Assembly (NCBI GenBank): GCA_005880795.1
Contig: VBGP01000020.1
Coordinates: 1-48,441 of the forward strand
Reading direction: 5' to 3'
Length of the DNA stretch: 48,441 bases
Source: Chloroflexota bacterium
GTDB lineage: Bacteria; Chloroflexota; Dormibacteria; Dormibacterales; Dormibacteraceae
Shown here: positions 9,083 through 16,407 of the stretch, piece after piece
Layout: the number at the start of each line of letters is the position of its first letter
Position numbering within the stretch: the first letter of the stretch is position 1
Notes under the pieces: generated by a model
Told to the model about the DNA's origin: nothing
The model's input: only the letters and a program-made list of their open reading frames with translations
Database searches by the model: none
Made by a program: the position numbers and the translations under genes

Positions 9083-9123
9083 TTCGTCACCCGCTCGTCA
9101 CAGAGACTCGTCACGCTCGCGAC
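9083..9123 (+). promoter_or_regulatory. Direct repeats of YTCGTCAC before the lipoprotein gene
   Basis: TTCGTCAC (9083-9090), CTCGTCAC (9094-9101), CTCGTCAC (9107-9114) and a diverged CTCGCGAC (9116-9123) occur in a row, ending at the ATG of the next gene. Spacings of 11, 13 and 9 bases put them near one helical turn apart, which would suit an activator or repressor. No Shine-Dalgarno sequence is seen before that ATG. The remaining 8937-9082 stretch holds no gene I can recognise. Confidence 0.35.
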
Positions 9124-9606
9124 ATGAAAATCCAATCAATCCTCGCATCGATGTTCTTTCTGGCGGCAGCGTGTGGAGGCACTGGCGCTGCGAGTGCATC
9201 GCCGTCATCTCAACCAAGTACCGATGCGATGCACCATGCAGCGCTCGACGTGAAGGACTCTCGCTTCGGCCAAATCGTTGTCGACGGACAGGGTCGCGCA
9301 CTGTACCTGTTCGCCGCGGACAAGACGACCGAGTCGACCTGCTACGACGCGTGCGCGACAGCGTGGCCGCCTTTGCTCGCCGAAAAGGGCACCAAAATCG
9401 ACGCGATGCACGCTGCCGCCGCTTCGCTTACTGGAACCACGACGCGGAAGGACAGCACGATCCAGGTGACTTATAACGGCCACCCACTCTATTACTTCGC
9501 AGGCGACAAGAACCCGGGCGAGATCACTTGCCAGGCAGTTGTCAACTTCGGCGCTGCGTGGTACGTGGTTGACTCGAGTGGCAACGCGATCACGAAGACT
9601 GGGTGA
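9124..9606 (+). CDS. Secreted lipoprotein with two Yx(FWY)xxD repeats (COG4315-like)
   Basis: A 160-residue lipoprotein. The signal peptide ends in LAAAC with Cys17 as the lipid anchor. The mature part contains two copies of the COG4315 repeat: YLFAAD at 61-66 and YYFAGD at 123-128, each preceded by a strand ending in a Gly. An intervening Cys pair lies in CYDACATAWPPL. Proteins of this family are surface lipoproteins of unknown function, often near redox genes. I chose ATG rather than an upstream start because it begins a good signal peptide. It precedes two more exported proteins on the same strand, but a 179-base gap separates it from them. Confidence 0.85.
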   Translation: MKIQSILASMFFLAAACGGTGAASASPSSQPSTDAMHHAALDVKDSRFGQIVVDGQGRALYLFAADKTTESTCYDACATAWPPLLAEKGTKIDAMHAAAASLTGTTTRKDSTIQVTYNGHPLYYFAGDKNPGEITCQAVVNFGAAWYVVDSSGNAITKTG

Positions 9607-9785
9607 GAGCCACGATCCCCTGACCGTCCCAGTCCGTTGCGAGCGGCCATGCCTCCCGTGTGTGCTTATGGAGCAAACGCCCTATGGCGGTGGGGAGCGG
9701 GCTTAGCTACTGTGACCCGTAGCGCGGGTTTCTCGCACGCGTTCCCGTGGCAGCATTCGCGCACCGCACCAAAGCAAGGAGGAGC

Positions 9786-10784
9786 ATGGCCGACCACCTC
9801 GATTCACCGAACCTGACGTCACCGGCGATGGACGCTCGTGTGGACATCACGGACATTTACGCTTTCCAGAACCCGGCCGATCGACACAAATCGATCCTCA
9901 TCCTCAACGTGAACCCACTGGCTCCAACACACGCCGATGAGTTTCGACATGACGCGCGTTATGAGCTGCTAATCGATAACGATGGGGACGCCCGGCCTGA
10001 TGTCAGGTTCTCAATACTGTTCTCGAGGAAGAAGGATGGACATCAGTTCGCGACGGTGCGACGTCGTGTTCGCTCGGATGGCGCCGACGACGGCGGCGAG
10101 CACGACGGTGGCGACGACGATGCCGATGTTGTGATCGAGCGCGCGCCAGTGTCGTTTGGGTCGCTACCGAATGTCACAACCAATGGCGACTACCGCTTCT
10201 TCGCCGGTCTCCGGAGCGATCCCTTTTTCTTCGACCTGGTCGGTTTTCTCCACGGCTTCGCATTCACCGGAGTCGACTTCTTCAAGAGCTTGAATGTGTT
10301 CGGGATCGTGCTCGAGGTGCCCAACCGGGCACTTGGCTCGAACCCGAAAGTTGGCGTGTGGGCGCACACCTTGATCCCCGCCACACTTCAGCCGGACCGG
10401 TTGGTACAGGTTGACCAGATGGGGCGCCCGGCGATCAATACGGTCTTCAACCACGGGAGTGACAAGATCACGTTCAACAGCACCCAGCCGGCTGATCAGC
10501 GCGCCCTTTTCCTCGCCAGCTTCGTGGGTACCCTCGAGGGCTTTGGCTACGACGCATCGGCGGCGACCGATATCGGAGACCTCTTACTGCCAGACGTCCT
10601 CACCTTTGACTACTCGAGTTCGGCCGGTTTCTTGAATGGTCGCCAACTGACCGACGACGTCATCGACATCGAGCTCAGCCTCGTCAGCAAGGGCGCGGTC
10701 ACGACGGACAAGGTGGGAGCGCACTCCGATTACCTCTCAAGTTTCCCTTTTCTGGGCAGTCCCCACCAGGAGAACGTCAGATGA
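9786..10784 (+). CDS. DUF4331 domain protein
   Basis: A 332-residue protein with the DUF4331 hallmarks: the opening MADHLDSPNL, then VDITDIYAFQNP, FRHDARYELLIDNDGD and later NHGSDKITFNSTQPADQ. The start is decided by a very good ribosome site, AAGGAGGAG, just before ATG; the longer open frame upstream is not needed. DUF4331 proteins have no settled biochemical role. No signal peptide is visible, although the partner downstream is exported. An acidic stretch rich in Asp and Gly (about residues 100-120) could bind metal ions. The stop overlaps the next start as ATGA, so the two are translationally coupled. Confidence 0.9.
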   Translation: MADHLDSPNLTSPAMDARVDITDIYAFQNPADRHKSILILNVNPLAPTHADEFRHDARYELLIDNDGDARPDVRFSILFSRKKDGHQFATVRRRVRSDGADDGGEHDGGDDDADVVIERAPVSFGSLPNVTTNGDYRFFAGLRSDPFFFDLVGFLHGFAFTGVDFFKSLNVFGIVLEVPNRALGSNPKVGVWAHTLIPATLQPDRLVQVDQMGRPAINTVFNHGSDKITFNSTQPADQRALFLASFVGTLEGFGYDASAATDIGDLLLPDVLTFDYSSSAGFLNGRQLTDDVIDIELSLVSKGAVTTDKVGAHSDYLSSFPFLGSPHQENVR

Positions 10785-11257
10785 AACGAATCGAGCGCAG
10801 GACGTTTCTCAAGTTGATTGGTCTGAGCGGAGGGGTTGCCGCCGCGGCCGCCCTGCCGTCGGCGAGAGTCCTTCTGGGGAGTCCACACTCCTCTGTGGTC
10901 ATCCGTGCAAAAGGGGGTATGCCTGCCAAGCCACTGCCGAGCATGGCAACCCACGTGCTCGAGGGTTGGGTGGATGCCAGCGCGGGGACTGGAAAGCTCA
11001 CCTCGACGATCTTTGCTGGCCAACCAGGCGCGACTTCAAACATTGCCTATCCCGGCTTGACGCGTCTGATCAGTGTTACCGAGGTGGAGAAATCGGGGGA
11101 TCAGCTACGGATCGCCGGCGTAGTGACGGATCGGTCCCAGCTCCTGCCGATGGAAAGCCCCATCGTGACTATCGTCATCAATCAAGTGGATGGCACCGCG
11201 ACCGCCCGCCTCCGCGGTAACGATGTAGGCCTGAGCCTCGACCCCGACGGCTGGTAG
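10781..11257 (+). CDS. Tat-exported protein of unknown function
   Basis: A 158-residue protein with a twin-arginine signal: ERRTFLKLIGLSGG followed by an Ala-rich hydrophobic stretch. After likely cleavage, about 125 residues remain, predicted beta-rich from the alternating pattern (VVTDRSQLLPMESPIVTIVI). I do not recognise a domain. Its start overlaps the DUF4331 stop (ATGA), so the two probably work together outside the membrane. Tat export suggests that it folds, possibly with a cofactor, before secretion. Confidence 0.85.
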   Translation: MKRIERRTFLKLIGLSGGVAAAAALPSARVLLGSPHSSVVIRAKGGMPAKPLPSMATHVLEGWVDASAGTGKLTSTIFAGQPGATSNIAYPGLTRLISVTEVEKSGDQLRIAGVVTDRSQLLPMESPIVTIVINQVDGTATARLRGNDVGLSLDPDGW

Positions 11258-11275
11258 GTCAGGACGATTACAGGC

Positions 11276-11527
11276 TCAACCCTTGATAAGTCCGTAACGG
11301 ATGGCCATCAAAACCGCCTCGGTGCGGTGGTGGAGGCCAAGTCGCTTGTATAGATTGGCCACATGGTTGCGGGCGGTTCGATGGCTGATGCCAAGGCGAA
11401 GCGCAACCTCCTTCTCCGAAAGACCAAGGGCGAGGAGGCTGAGGATCTCCAGCTGGCGATCAGTCAACGGAAGGCTGCTGGTATGCGGCACCACTTGAAG
11501 TACGTAGGCAAAAAGGAATTGGATCAT
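11276..11527 (-). CDS. Small orphan LuxR-type (GerE) DNA-binding protein
   Basis: An 83-residue protein consisting almost only of a LuxR-family helix-turn-helix: LPLTDRQLEILSLLALGLS, then EKEVALRLGISHRTARNHV and LYKRLGLHHRTEAVLMAIRY. There is no receiver, PAS or autoinducer domain, and only about 18 residues precede the HTH. It would act as a stand-alone DNA-binding regulator like GerE. It is convergent with the Tat-exported gene and lies before the aldo/keto reductase gene stop, so its target is not obvious from context. Confidence 0.87.
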   Translation of the reverse strand: MIQFLFAYVLQVVPHTSSLPLTDRQLEILSLLALGLSEKEVALRLGISHRTARNHVANLYKRLGLHHRTEAVLMAIRYGLIKG

Positions 11528-11582
11528 CGCGTTGCCTTTCGTTACAGCAACGTCCGTGACCGACTGTGGTCAGGCTCGGACG

Positions 11583-12341
11583 CTAGCGCAGCGCTTCGAC
11601 TTCGGCGCTAGTCAAATCGATCTGCAGCGCAGCCACGTTTTCCTTCAGGTGCTCGAGCGACAGCGTGCCGGGGATCGGCAGCATTACCGGCGAGCGCCGC
11701 AGCAGCCACGCCAGCATGATCTGCTGCCGTGTCGCTCGGTGCCGCTTGGCGATCTCATCGAGCTTACGGCCGCCGTCCCCCCGGAGCGGGAAGAACGGGA
11801 CGAACGCGATCCCTTCGGCGGCGCAGTAATCGACGACCGCCTCGTACTTGCGTTCTGAGAGGTTGTACTGGTTCTGGACCGCCACGATTGGAACGACGCG
11901 GCGGGCACGCTCGATCTGGTCGATCCCGACCTCCGAGATGCCGACGTGTCGGATCTTGCCGCGATCCCGATGCTCCTTGATCGCGCCGAGGCTCTCCTCG
12001 AGCGGGGTTTCCCGGTCGACGCGGTGCAGGTAGTAGAGATCGATGATTTCCGTCCTCAGGCGTCGCAAGCTTTGCTCGATCTCGGCGCGCAGCACCTCTG
12101 GCCGGCCGCGTCCGGGACCGCCGATCCCGCCTTTGGTGGCCACGATGCAGCTCTCGGGGAAGGGATGGAGCGCCTCACCAATCGTCTCCTCGCTCTGGCC
12201 GCCGGTGTAAGAGTGAGCGGTGTCGACCATCTGCACTCCGGCGGCGACCGCCGCCTTGATGAACGCGATATTGTCCGGAGTTTTCATGAGGCGATTCGTC
12301 CCCAGCCCTATCCGGGCCACATCGATATCCCCAACCCTCAT
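11583..12341 (-). CDS. Aldo/keto reductase
   Basis: A 252-residue TIM-barrel reductase using NADPH. The N-terminal strand VARIGLGTNRL is followed by the catalytic Asp and Tyr in MVDTAHSYTGGQSEETIG, Lys in IVATKGGIGG and His in YYLHRVD. The group is close to the pyridoxal-reductase/oxidoreductase branch (inference from DTAHSY and TGGQSEE). I chose the ATG preceded by GGAG at six bases; an ATG four codons upstream is possible but has no ribosome site. Family members are often 280-320 residues, so this is a short version. It follows the ferric-reductase-like cluster on the same strand. Confidence 0.9.
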   Translation of the reverse strand: MRVGDIDVARIGLGTNRLMKTPDNIAFIKAAVAAGVQMVDTAHSYTGGQSEETIGEALHPFPESCIVATKGGIGGPGRGRPEVLRAEIEQSLRRLRTEIIDLYYLHRVDRETPLEESLGAIKEHRDRGKIRHVGISEVGIDQIERARRVVPIVAVQNQYNLSERKYEAVVDYCAAEGIAFVPFFPLRGDGGRKLDEIAKRHRATRQQIMLAWLLRRSPVMLPIPGTLSLEHLKENVAALQIDLTSAEVEALR

Positions 12342-12364
12342 GGAGTTCTCCATGATCGCAAAGG

Positions 12365-12835
12365 TCAAGCTTGAGCTGATCGCTGGCGCACCCACACTTT
12401 CGGCATAACGACCAGCAACAAGAGCCAAACGCTCAACCAGAACGCTGCGGACGCAAGGAGCTCGAGGCTCGTCACATCGCCGGCAATTGGCCGGACGAAG
12501 ATCAGACGCGAGCGATCGAGCCACGGCAGGACGGCGGGTATCTGCTTCCCGTCGAGCCAGTAGTAGAGGACGTCCTCGCCGCCGCCGAATGCGATCGTGT
12601 AGAGCGCGCCTTCGTACCACAGCGCCCATACACCGGCATCCAGCAGCAGGACAGCTCCGATCCCCATCATCCCGAGCAGGATCGCGACGTGCCCGGTCTG
12701 GTATTGCGGATCGAACATCGAAAGTTGATGCGCCTCGAAGATCCGCTGCCACAGCAAGATGTCGCTCAGCGCGTAGAAGCCGAGCGCGATCAGAAGGGCC
12801 GAGACGACGCGCCGCCTAACGGTATGGGCGGGCAT
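12365..12835 (-). CDS. Putative membrane protein, about four membrane segments
   Basis: A 156-residue protein I do not recognise. Hydrophobic segments are visible at about residues 12-24, 48-72 (HVAILLGMMGIGAVLLLDAG), 74-85 and 130-145 (AAFWLSVWLLLLVVMPKVW). A charged loop holds YYWLDGKQIPAVLPWLDRSR. It begins MPAHTVRRRVV inside the tail of the upstream small gene and ends 23 bases before the aldo/keto reductase start. By position it is a partner of the ferric-reductase-like protein two genes upstream. Confidence 0.7.
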   Translation of the reverse strand: MPAHTVRRRVVSALLIALGFYALSDILLWQRIFEAHQLSMFDPQYQTGHVAILLGMMGIGAVLLLDAGVWALWYEGALYTIAFGGGEDVLYYWLDGKQIPAVLPWLDRSRLIFVRPIAGDVTSLELLASAAFWLSVWLLLLVVMPKVWVRQRSAQA

Positions 12836-13211
12836 GGCCAGAATCGCGCCTGACTTCCGAGCCGCTGTGAATGCGCTGTGAAGCGCTGCTCGGTTGGGTC
12901 GGATACGGGCGTCGCTGGATCGGTTGCGGACTCGGGCTGGGTGGGGTCGGAACGATTTGCGCCGCCTCGGGCGGCGGTGGCCTTTCCGCCACACTTCCGC
13001 CGGGCGCCACCTCCGAAGGGCTTGCGCCGACGCCTGGCGGACGGTTAAGGAACTCCTGCAGTCCCTCCCTGACCAGCTGGCTCGTGCCGATCGCGACGGC
13101 CACCACAACGCACACCGTCGTGAGCGCATCGATCAACCGCTTCGCCTCGCGGCGCCGCGCCACCTTTGACTCGTAGGACGGCTCCGGTGGAGGCGCTGAC
13201 GGTTCAGTCAT
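12816..13211 (-). CDS. Small proline-rich single-pass membrane protein
   Basis: A 131-residue protein with a charged N-terminus (residues 1-25), one membrane segment at about 28-46 (LTTVCVVVAVAIGTSQLV) and a proline-rich tail of about 75 residues. No domain is recognised. It overlaps the upstream ferric-reductase-like gene by 8 bases and the next gene by 20. The overlaps argue for cotranslation, but the low-complexity tail makes the exact end less certain. Confidence 0.6.
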   Translation of the reverse strand: MTEPSAPPPEPSYESKVARRREAKRLIDALTTVCVVVAVAIGTSQLVREGLQEFLNRPPGVGASPSEVAPGGSVAERPPPPEAAQIVPTPPSPSPQPIQRRPYPTQPSSASQRIHSGSEVRRDSGHARPYR

Positions 13212-14013
13212 GGTTTGGCTTTTGCACGAAAGCGGCGGACCCCCTCACCGCGAGCTCGTTCGCGAGCGGCACGAATCCGAGACCGAAGATCCCGACCAGG
13301 GCGATCGCCGCCACCGCTCGCAACACGCGACGCGAGCCCCTCCGCCTCACCGCCGTCCACCAATGGCGCACCCACGGCAGGCGCAGGATCACAAGCGGCA
13401 TGCTGACCGCGACCGCCTCGAGGAAGATCGCGCTCAATCCGAACAGCAGAAAAAGGTGAATGAGGATCGTTACCCAGACGACGTACGTCAACCGCTGAAC
13501 CGCCTTCCAGTGCCGCCCGAGCCAACGCTGGGCCGGCTGGTTGGCTGTAACCACGAGGGGAACCAGGAGTAGCGTCGAGAGCGTCCCAGCGACCAGAAAC
13601 GTGTGCCCGCCGATTCGAGTCAGCACCGTGCCAGGGAACGTGTCGCCGGTCGTGATGGCCGCGAGCGTGAGATCGGTTCCGGCCACCGCAAACATTGCGA
13701 TCCCGTAGTCGCGGCGAAGCACGGTGTGCCATCTCCAGCCGGTCATCGTGTAGATCGGCGTGACGGCCAGCATCATGATGAAGATCAGGAATGTCGAGGT
13801 TCCGAGAACGTCGGCGACCGAAGCGGAAATGTTCGCCATTCCATCGGGGCTGCCGCGCAGCGCCGAGATCACCTCGGGCGCCATCAGGACGAATGGAATG
13901 AGGAGCAGCGCTCGGAAGAACCACACCGCCTTCGTCCCGTAGCTCGAACGATTGATGCGCTCGCCACCCAAATCGCTCGGCGCTGATGTGCTGTACGCCC
14001 GCTCTGTGCTCAT
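13204..14013 (-). CDS. Ferric-reductase-like (MsrQ/YedZ-type) membrane protein
   Basis: A 269-residue integral membrane protein with about six hydrophobic segments that resembles the ferric-reductase/MsrQ heme-b domain. Possible heme ligands are His in IGGHTFLVAG and in RLTYVVWVTILIHLFLLFG, with WHTVLRRDYG between segments as in the family. At the first canonical His position it has MFAVAGTDL, without His, so the bis-His set may be incomplete. A typical role is to pass electrons across the membrane to an extracytoplasmic partner; no MsrP-like partner is visible here. GGGGGT precedes the ATG. The gene heads a tightly overlapping three-gene cluster. Confidence 0.7.
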   Translation of the reverse strand: MSTERAYSTSAPSDLGGERINRSSYGTKAVWFFRALLLIPFVLMAPEVISALRGSPDGMANISASVADVLGTSTFLIFIMMLAVTPIYTMTGWRWHTVLRRDYGIAMFAVAGTDLTLAAITTGDTFPGTVLTRIGGHTFLVAGTLSTLLLVPLVVTANQPAQRWLGRHWKAVQRLTYVVWVTILIHLFLLFGLSAIFLEAVAVSMPLVILRLPWVRHWWTAVRRRGSRRVLRAVAAIALVGIFGLGFVPLANELAVRGSAAFVQKPNHD

Positions 14014-14124
14014 GCGACCCCCAATTCCACACGCTCCGGGTGCGATCCGATGGTCTGCGGCGAACCTCAGAACTCGCTTGGAACGGCGTGTGAGTTTCGA
14101 CCCGTTTGGGCGAAAATTTCAGGC

Positions 14125-14376
14125 ATGGCCGGCCGACAAAAGTTGGAGGAGCGCGATCTCCGGAGCCTCGACCGGAGGAGCATGTACTCGATCTTCGCGC
14201 CGCTTGACGACGATGGACCGTTGTCGCGTGAGCTCGAGCAGGAAGACAAGGCGACCCCGACCAAAGCGGGAGAGCTTGCGGTGTGGGGCTTCTTGCGCCG
14301 GTCCAGGCGTCGCCGCAAGGTCAGCGGCGACGACTGGATTCCCGCCATGTTCATGTTCGTGCGGCGGTTCGGTTAG
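14125..14376 (+). CDS. Small basic protein of unknown function
   Basis: An 83-residue open frame starting MAGRQKLEERDLRSLD, with an acidic middle and a strongly basic stretch (FLRRSRRRRK) before a hydrophobic end, MFMFVRRFG. I recognise no family. It lies 111 bases after the divergent ferric-reductase-like gene and 28 bases before the 2-hydroxyacid dehydrogenase. No clear ribosome site precedes the ATG. It may be a real small protein or a chance frame. Confidence 0.45.
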   Translation: MAGRQKLEERDLRSLDRRSMYSIFAPLDDDGPLSRELEQEDKATPTKAGELAVWGFLRRSRRRRKVSGDDWIPAMFMFVRRFG

Positions 14377-14404
14377 AGCGCACCGATACCATCAGTGCGC
14401 TTGC

Positions 14405-15325
14405 ATGACTGTCGACGTATGGATTCCAGACAACACCCGACCTGAGCACCGCGCGCTCCTGCCGCCGGCGGGCGTCGTCCATGAGGTGCCCGCCGATGGT
14501 CAATTGCCCGAGCGGCTTGGCGCCGGCCAATTCCTCGTCGCGGGTTTCAGCCTCGAGCGCATCACCGACGTGATCCCGCGACTCGACGGCCTTCGTGTCA
14601 TCCAGACCCTGTCGGCGGGGGTCGATCGCCTCGTCGACAAGGTTCCGCCCGGTGTGACACTCTGCGACGCGTCGGGCGTGCATGACGTCTCGGTCTCTGA
14701 ATGGGTCGTCATGTCGATCCTTGCGAGCCTGCACGACCTCCCCGCGCATCTCGACGCACAGCGAAGAGCCACGTGGGCAGAGCCCTCGGCTGAAGCCGAC
14801 GACCTCGAGGGCGCCTCGGTGCTGATCCTGGGTTACGGCTCGATCGGCCGCGCCGTTGAGGCGCGACTCGCGCCATTCGGCGCGAAATTTCTACGCGTGG
14901 CCATGCATCCGCGTGATGGCGTCGCATCGGCGACGGAATTGCCCGACCTTCTGCCTCGCGCGGACGTCGTCGTCGTGTTGCTTCCCCTCACCCAGGCGAC
15001 CCGCGGCCTGGTCGACGCGAGCTTCCTGTCGAAGATGCGCCCTGGAGCGCTGCTGGTGAACGCCGCCCGCGGACCGCTGGTCGACACCGATGATCTGCTC
15101 GCGGCGCTGCGTGCCGGCCGCATCCGCGCGGCGCTTGACGTGACCGATCCGGAGCCGCTGCCCGACGGGCACCCGTTGTGGTCGGCGCCCGGCATTCTCA
15201 TCACGCCGCATGTCGGCGGTTGGGTGCGCAAAAGGCTCGATCGGTCTTGGCGCCTGGTCGCGGACCAGGTGGGAAGGTTCTCGCGCGGCGAGCCATTGCG
15301 CAACGTCGTCGTGGACGGCTACTGA
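14405..15325 (+). CDS. D-isomer specific 2-hydroxyacid dehydrogenase
   Basis: A 306-residue NAD(P)-dependent oxidoreductase. The coenzyme-binding Rossmann motif is GYGSIG at 143-148. The catalytic triad is Arg222 in NAARGPLVD, Glu250 in VTDPEPLP and His269 in TPHVGG. The N-terminal substrate domain contains QTLSAGVDRL, which binds the 2-oxoacid carboxylate, with no ACT domain. It probably reduces glyoxylate, hydroxypyruvate or a related 2-oxoacid. The gene is followed after one base by a small membrane protein gene, whose GTG begins right after the stop. Confidence 0.93.
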   Translation: MTVDVWIPDNTRPEHRALLPPAGVVHEVPADGQLPERLGAGQFLVAGFSLERITDVIPRLDGLRVIQTLSAGVDRLVDKVPPGVTLCDASGVHDVSVSEWVVMSILASLHDLPAHLDAQRRATWAEPSAEADDLEGASVLILGYGSIGRAVEARLAPFGAKFLRVAMHPRDGVASATELPDLLPRADVVVVLLPLTQATRGLVDASFLSKMRPGALLVNAARGPLVDTDDLLAALRAGRIRAALDVTDPEPLPDGHPLWSAPGILITPHVGGWVRKRLDRSWRLVADQVGRFSRGEPLRNVVVDGY

Positions 15326-15326
15326 C

Positions 15327-15623
15327 GTGCGAGGTTTCCTGGTTGGCCTGGTGGTCATCGTGGCGATGACGGTGAGCGTGCTCGCCATTCGTCCTGGAGG
15401 TTTTCGGCGGCAGCTTCGGCTGGTCGCGCGCCGATTCCGACTCGTGCTCGTGCTGGGCGGGATTTTCGTTTTCGGATCACTCGTGATCCGGCTTGCGTTC
15501 AAGGAAGGTCCGCTCGTGGATTTCGGTCCAGCCGCGCTCGGCCTGGTCCTCGGGATTGCCTTCATAATCTGGGGCCGCGACCCAGCAATACCAGGAGTAA
15601 ACGCATCCAGTCCCCGCCCGTAG
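15327..15623 (+). CDS. Small membrane protein with three hydrophobic segments
   Basis: A 98-residue protein starting with GTG one base after the preceding stop. Segments appear at about residues 3-18 (FLVGLVVIVAMTVSVLAI), 35-55 (RLVLVLGGIFVFGSLVIRL) and 67-82 (AALGLVLGIAFIIWG), separated by a basic loop, RRQLRLVARRFR. I recognise no family. Its position makes it likely to be cotranscribed with the hydroxyacid dehydrogenase, but no functional link can be read. Confidence 0.65.
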   Translation: MRGFLVGLVVIVAMTVSVLAIRPGGFRRQLRLVARRFRLVLVLGGIFVFGSLVIRLAFKEGPLVDFGPAALGLVLGIAFIIWGRDPAIPGVNASSPRP

Positions 15624-15664
15624 GGCCCAAGCGCGGCGCCAGTCCAGCCCTGCTCGTCGGGCCG

Positions 15665-16357
15665 TTGGCGACTGGCGTGATGGCGCTTCTCGTGGTCGGC
15701 TTGCTCGTCTACCAGGCGGAGCAGACGAATCAGTCGCTCGTGCGCCAGGTCGACGTGCTGCAGTCTCAGATCCAGGATCTGAAGGAGCGGTGGTACGGTG
15801 CGCCCGCGATCTATCTGCCGCCGGCAATCACCAATACCGACATAGTGTTCTTCGACGTCAAGGGCAGCACGCAGGGACAGCTGATCGAAAGTCTCGACCA
15901 CGCCGACCTGTGCAAGAAGTACCCCCCTTGCGCGTCGGACCCTGCCGTTCCTAACGGAGTCGCGTGGGGCCTCGAAGGAGGCAACCTGGTAGACAAGACT
16001 GTGAGCTGCTATTCGCCTTCCACGACGACCGTCGCGTTTCGCGAAATGGTCGTCCTGCCGAGATGGACTCCGGCGGTTGATGGCACGGTCAAGATCCCGC
16101 TGGTGGAGAGATGGAACGCCCTGGCGAAAGCGATCTACACCCACGAGGCGGGCCACGTCGCGATCGCCCAGAAAGGCATCGCTGATCTAAACAATCGGGC
16201 GCAGCAGCTGTCGACGTGCGACGCCGTGTTCACGTTTTGGGACGACCCGCATGTCTACGACAAGCTGGACGCGGACCAGGCCGCCTATCACGCCAGGCTG
16301 CATGCGGACTGCCGCCCCGAGGTCGGCTGCATCCCGCCCGGCTGGATGGGATGGTGA
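15665..16357 (+). CDS. DUF922-like putative secreted zinc metalloprotease
   Basis: A 230-residue protein with an N-terminal membrane anchor (about residues 4-16), a short coiled stretch (QSLVRQVDVLQSQIQDLKER) and an extracytoplasmic domain. The domain has HEAGH at residues 160-164 in the context IYTHEAGHVAIAQ, a zinc-protease-like helix as in DUF922. Four Cys residues (CKKYPPC and CRPEVGC) could form disulfides. The start is uncertain: TTG is used here, GTG and ATG follow within five codons, and an AGGAGT that would suit a start lies about 70 bases upstream with no normal initiation codon after it. Function beyond metal-dependent proteolysis is inference. Confidence 0.72.
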   Translation: MATGVMALLVVGLLVYQAEQTNQSLVRQVDVLQSQIQDLKERWYGAPAIYLPPAITNTDIVFFDVKGSTQGQLIESLDHADLCKKYPPCASDPAVPNGVAWGLEGGNLVDKTVSCYSPSTTTVAFREMVVLPRWTPAVDGTVKIPLVERWNALAKAIYTHEAGHVAIAQKGIADLNNRAQQLSTCDAVFTFWDDPHVYDKLDADQAAYHARLHADCRPEVGCIPPGWMGW

Positions 16358-16407
16358 GCCGCTAAACAGGGCCATCAGCCGAGCCGGCGACCTATCATCG
16401 GCGCGCC

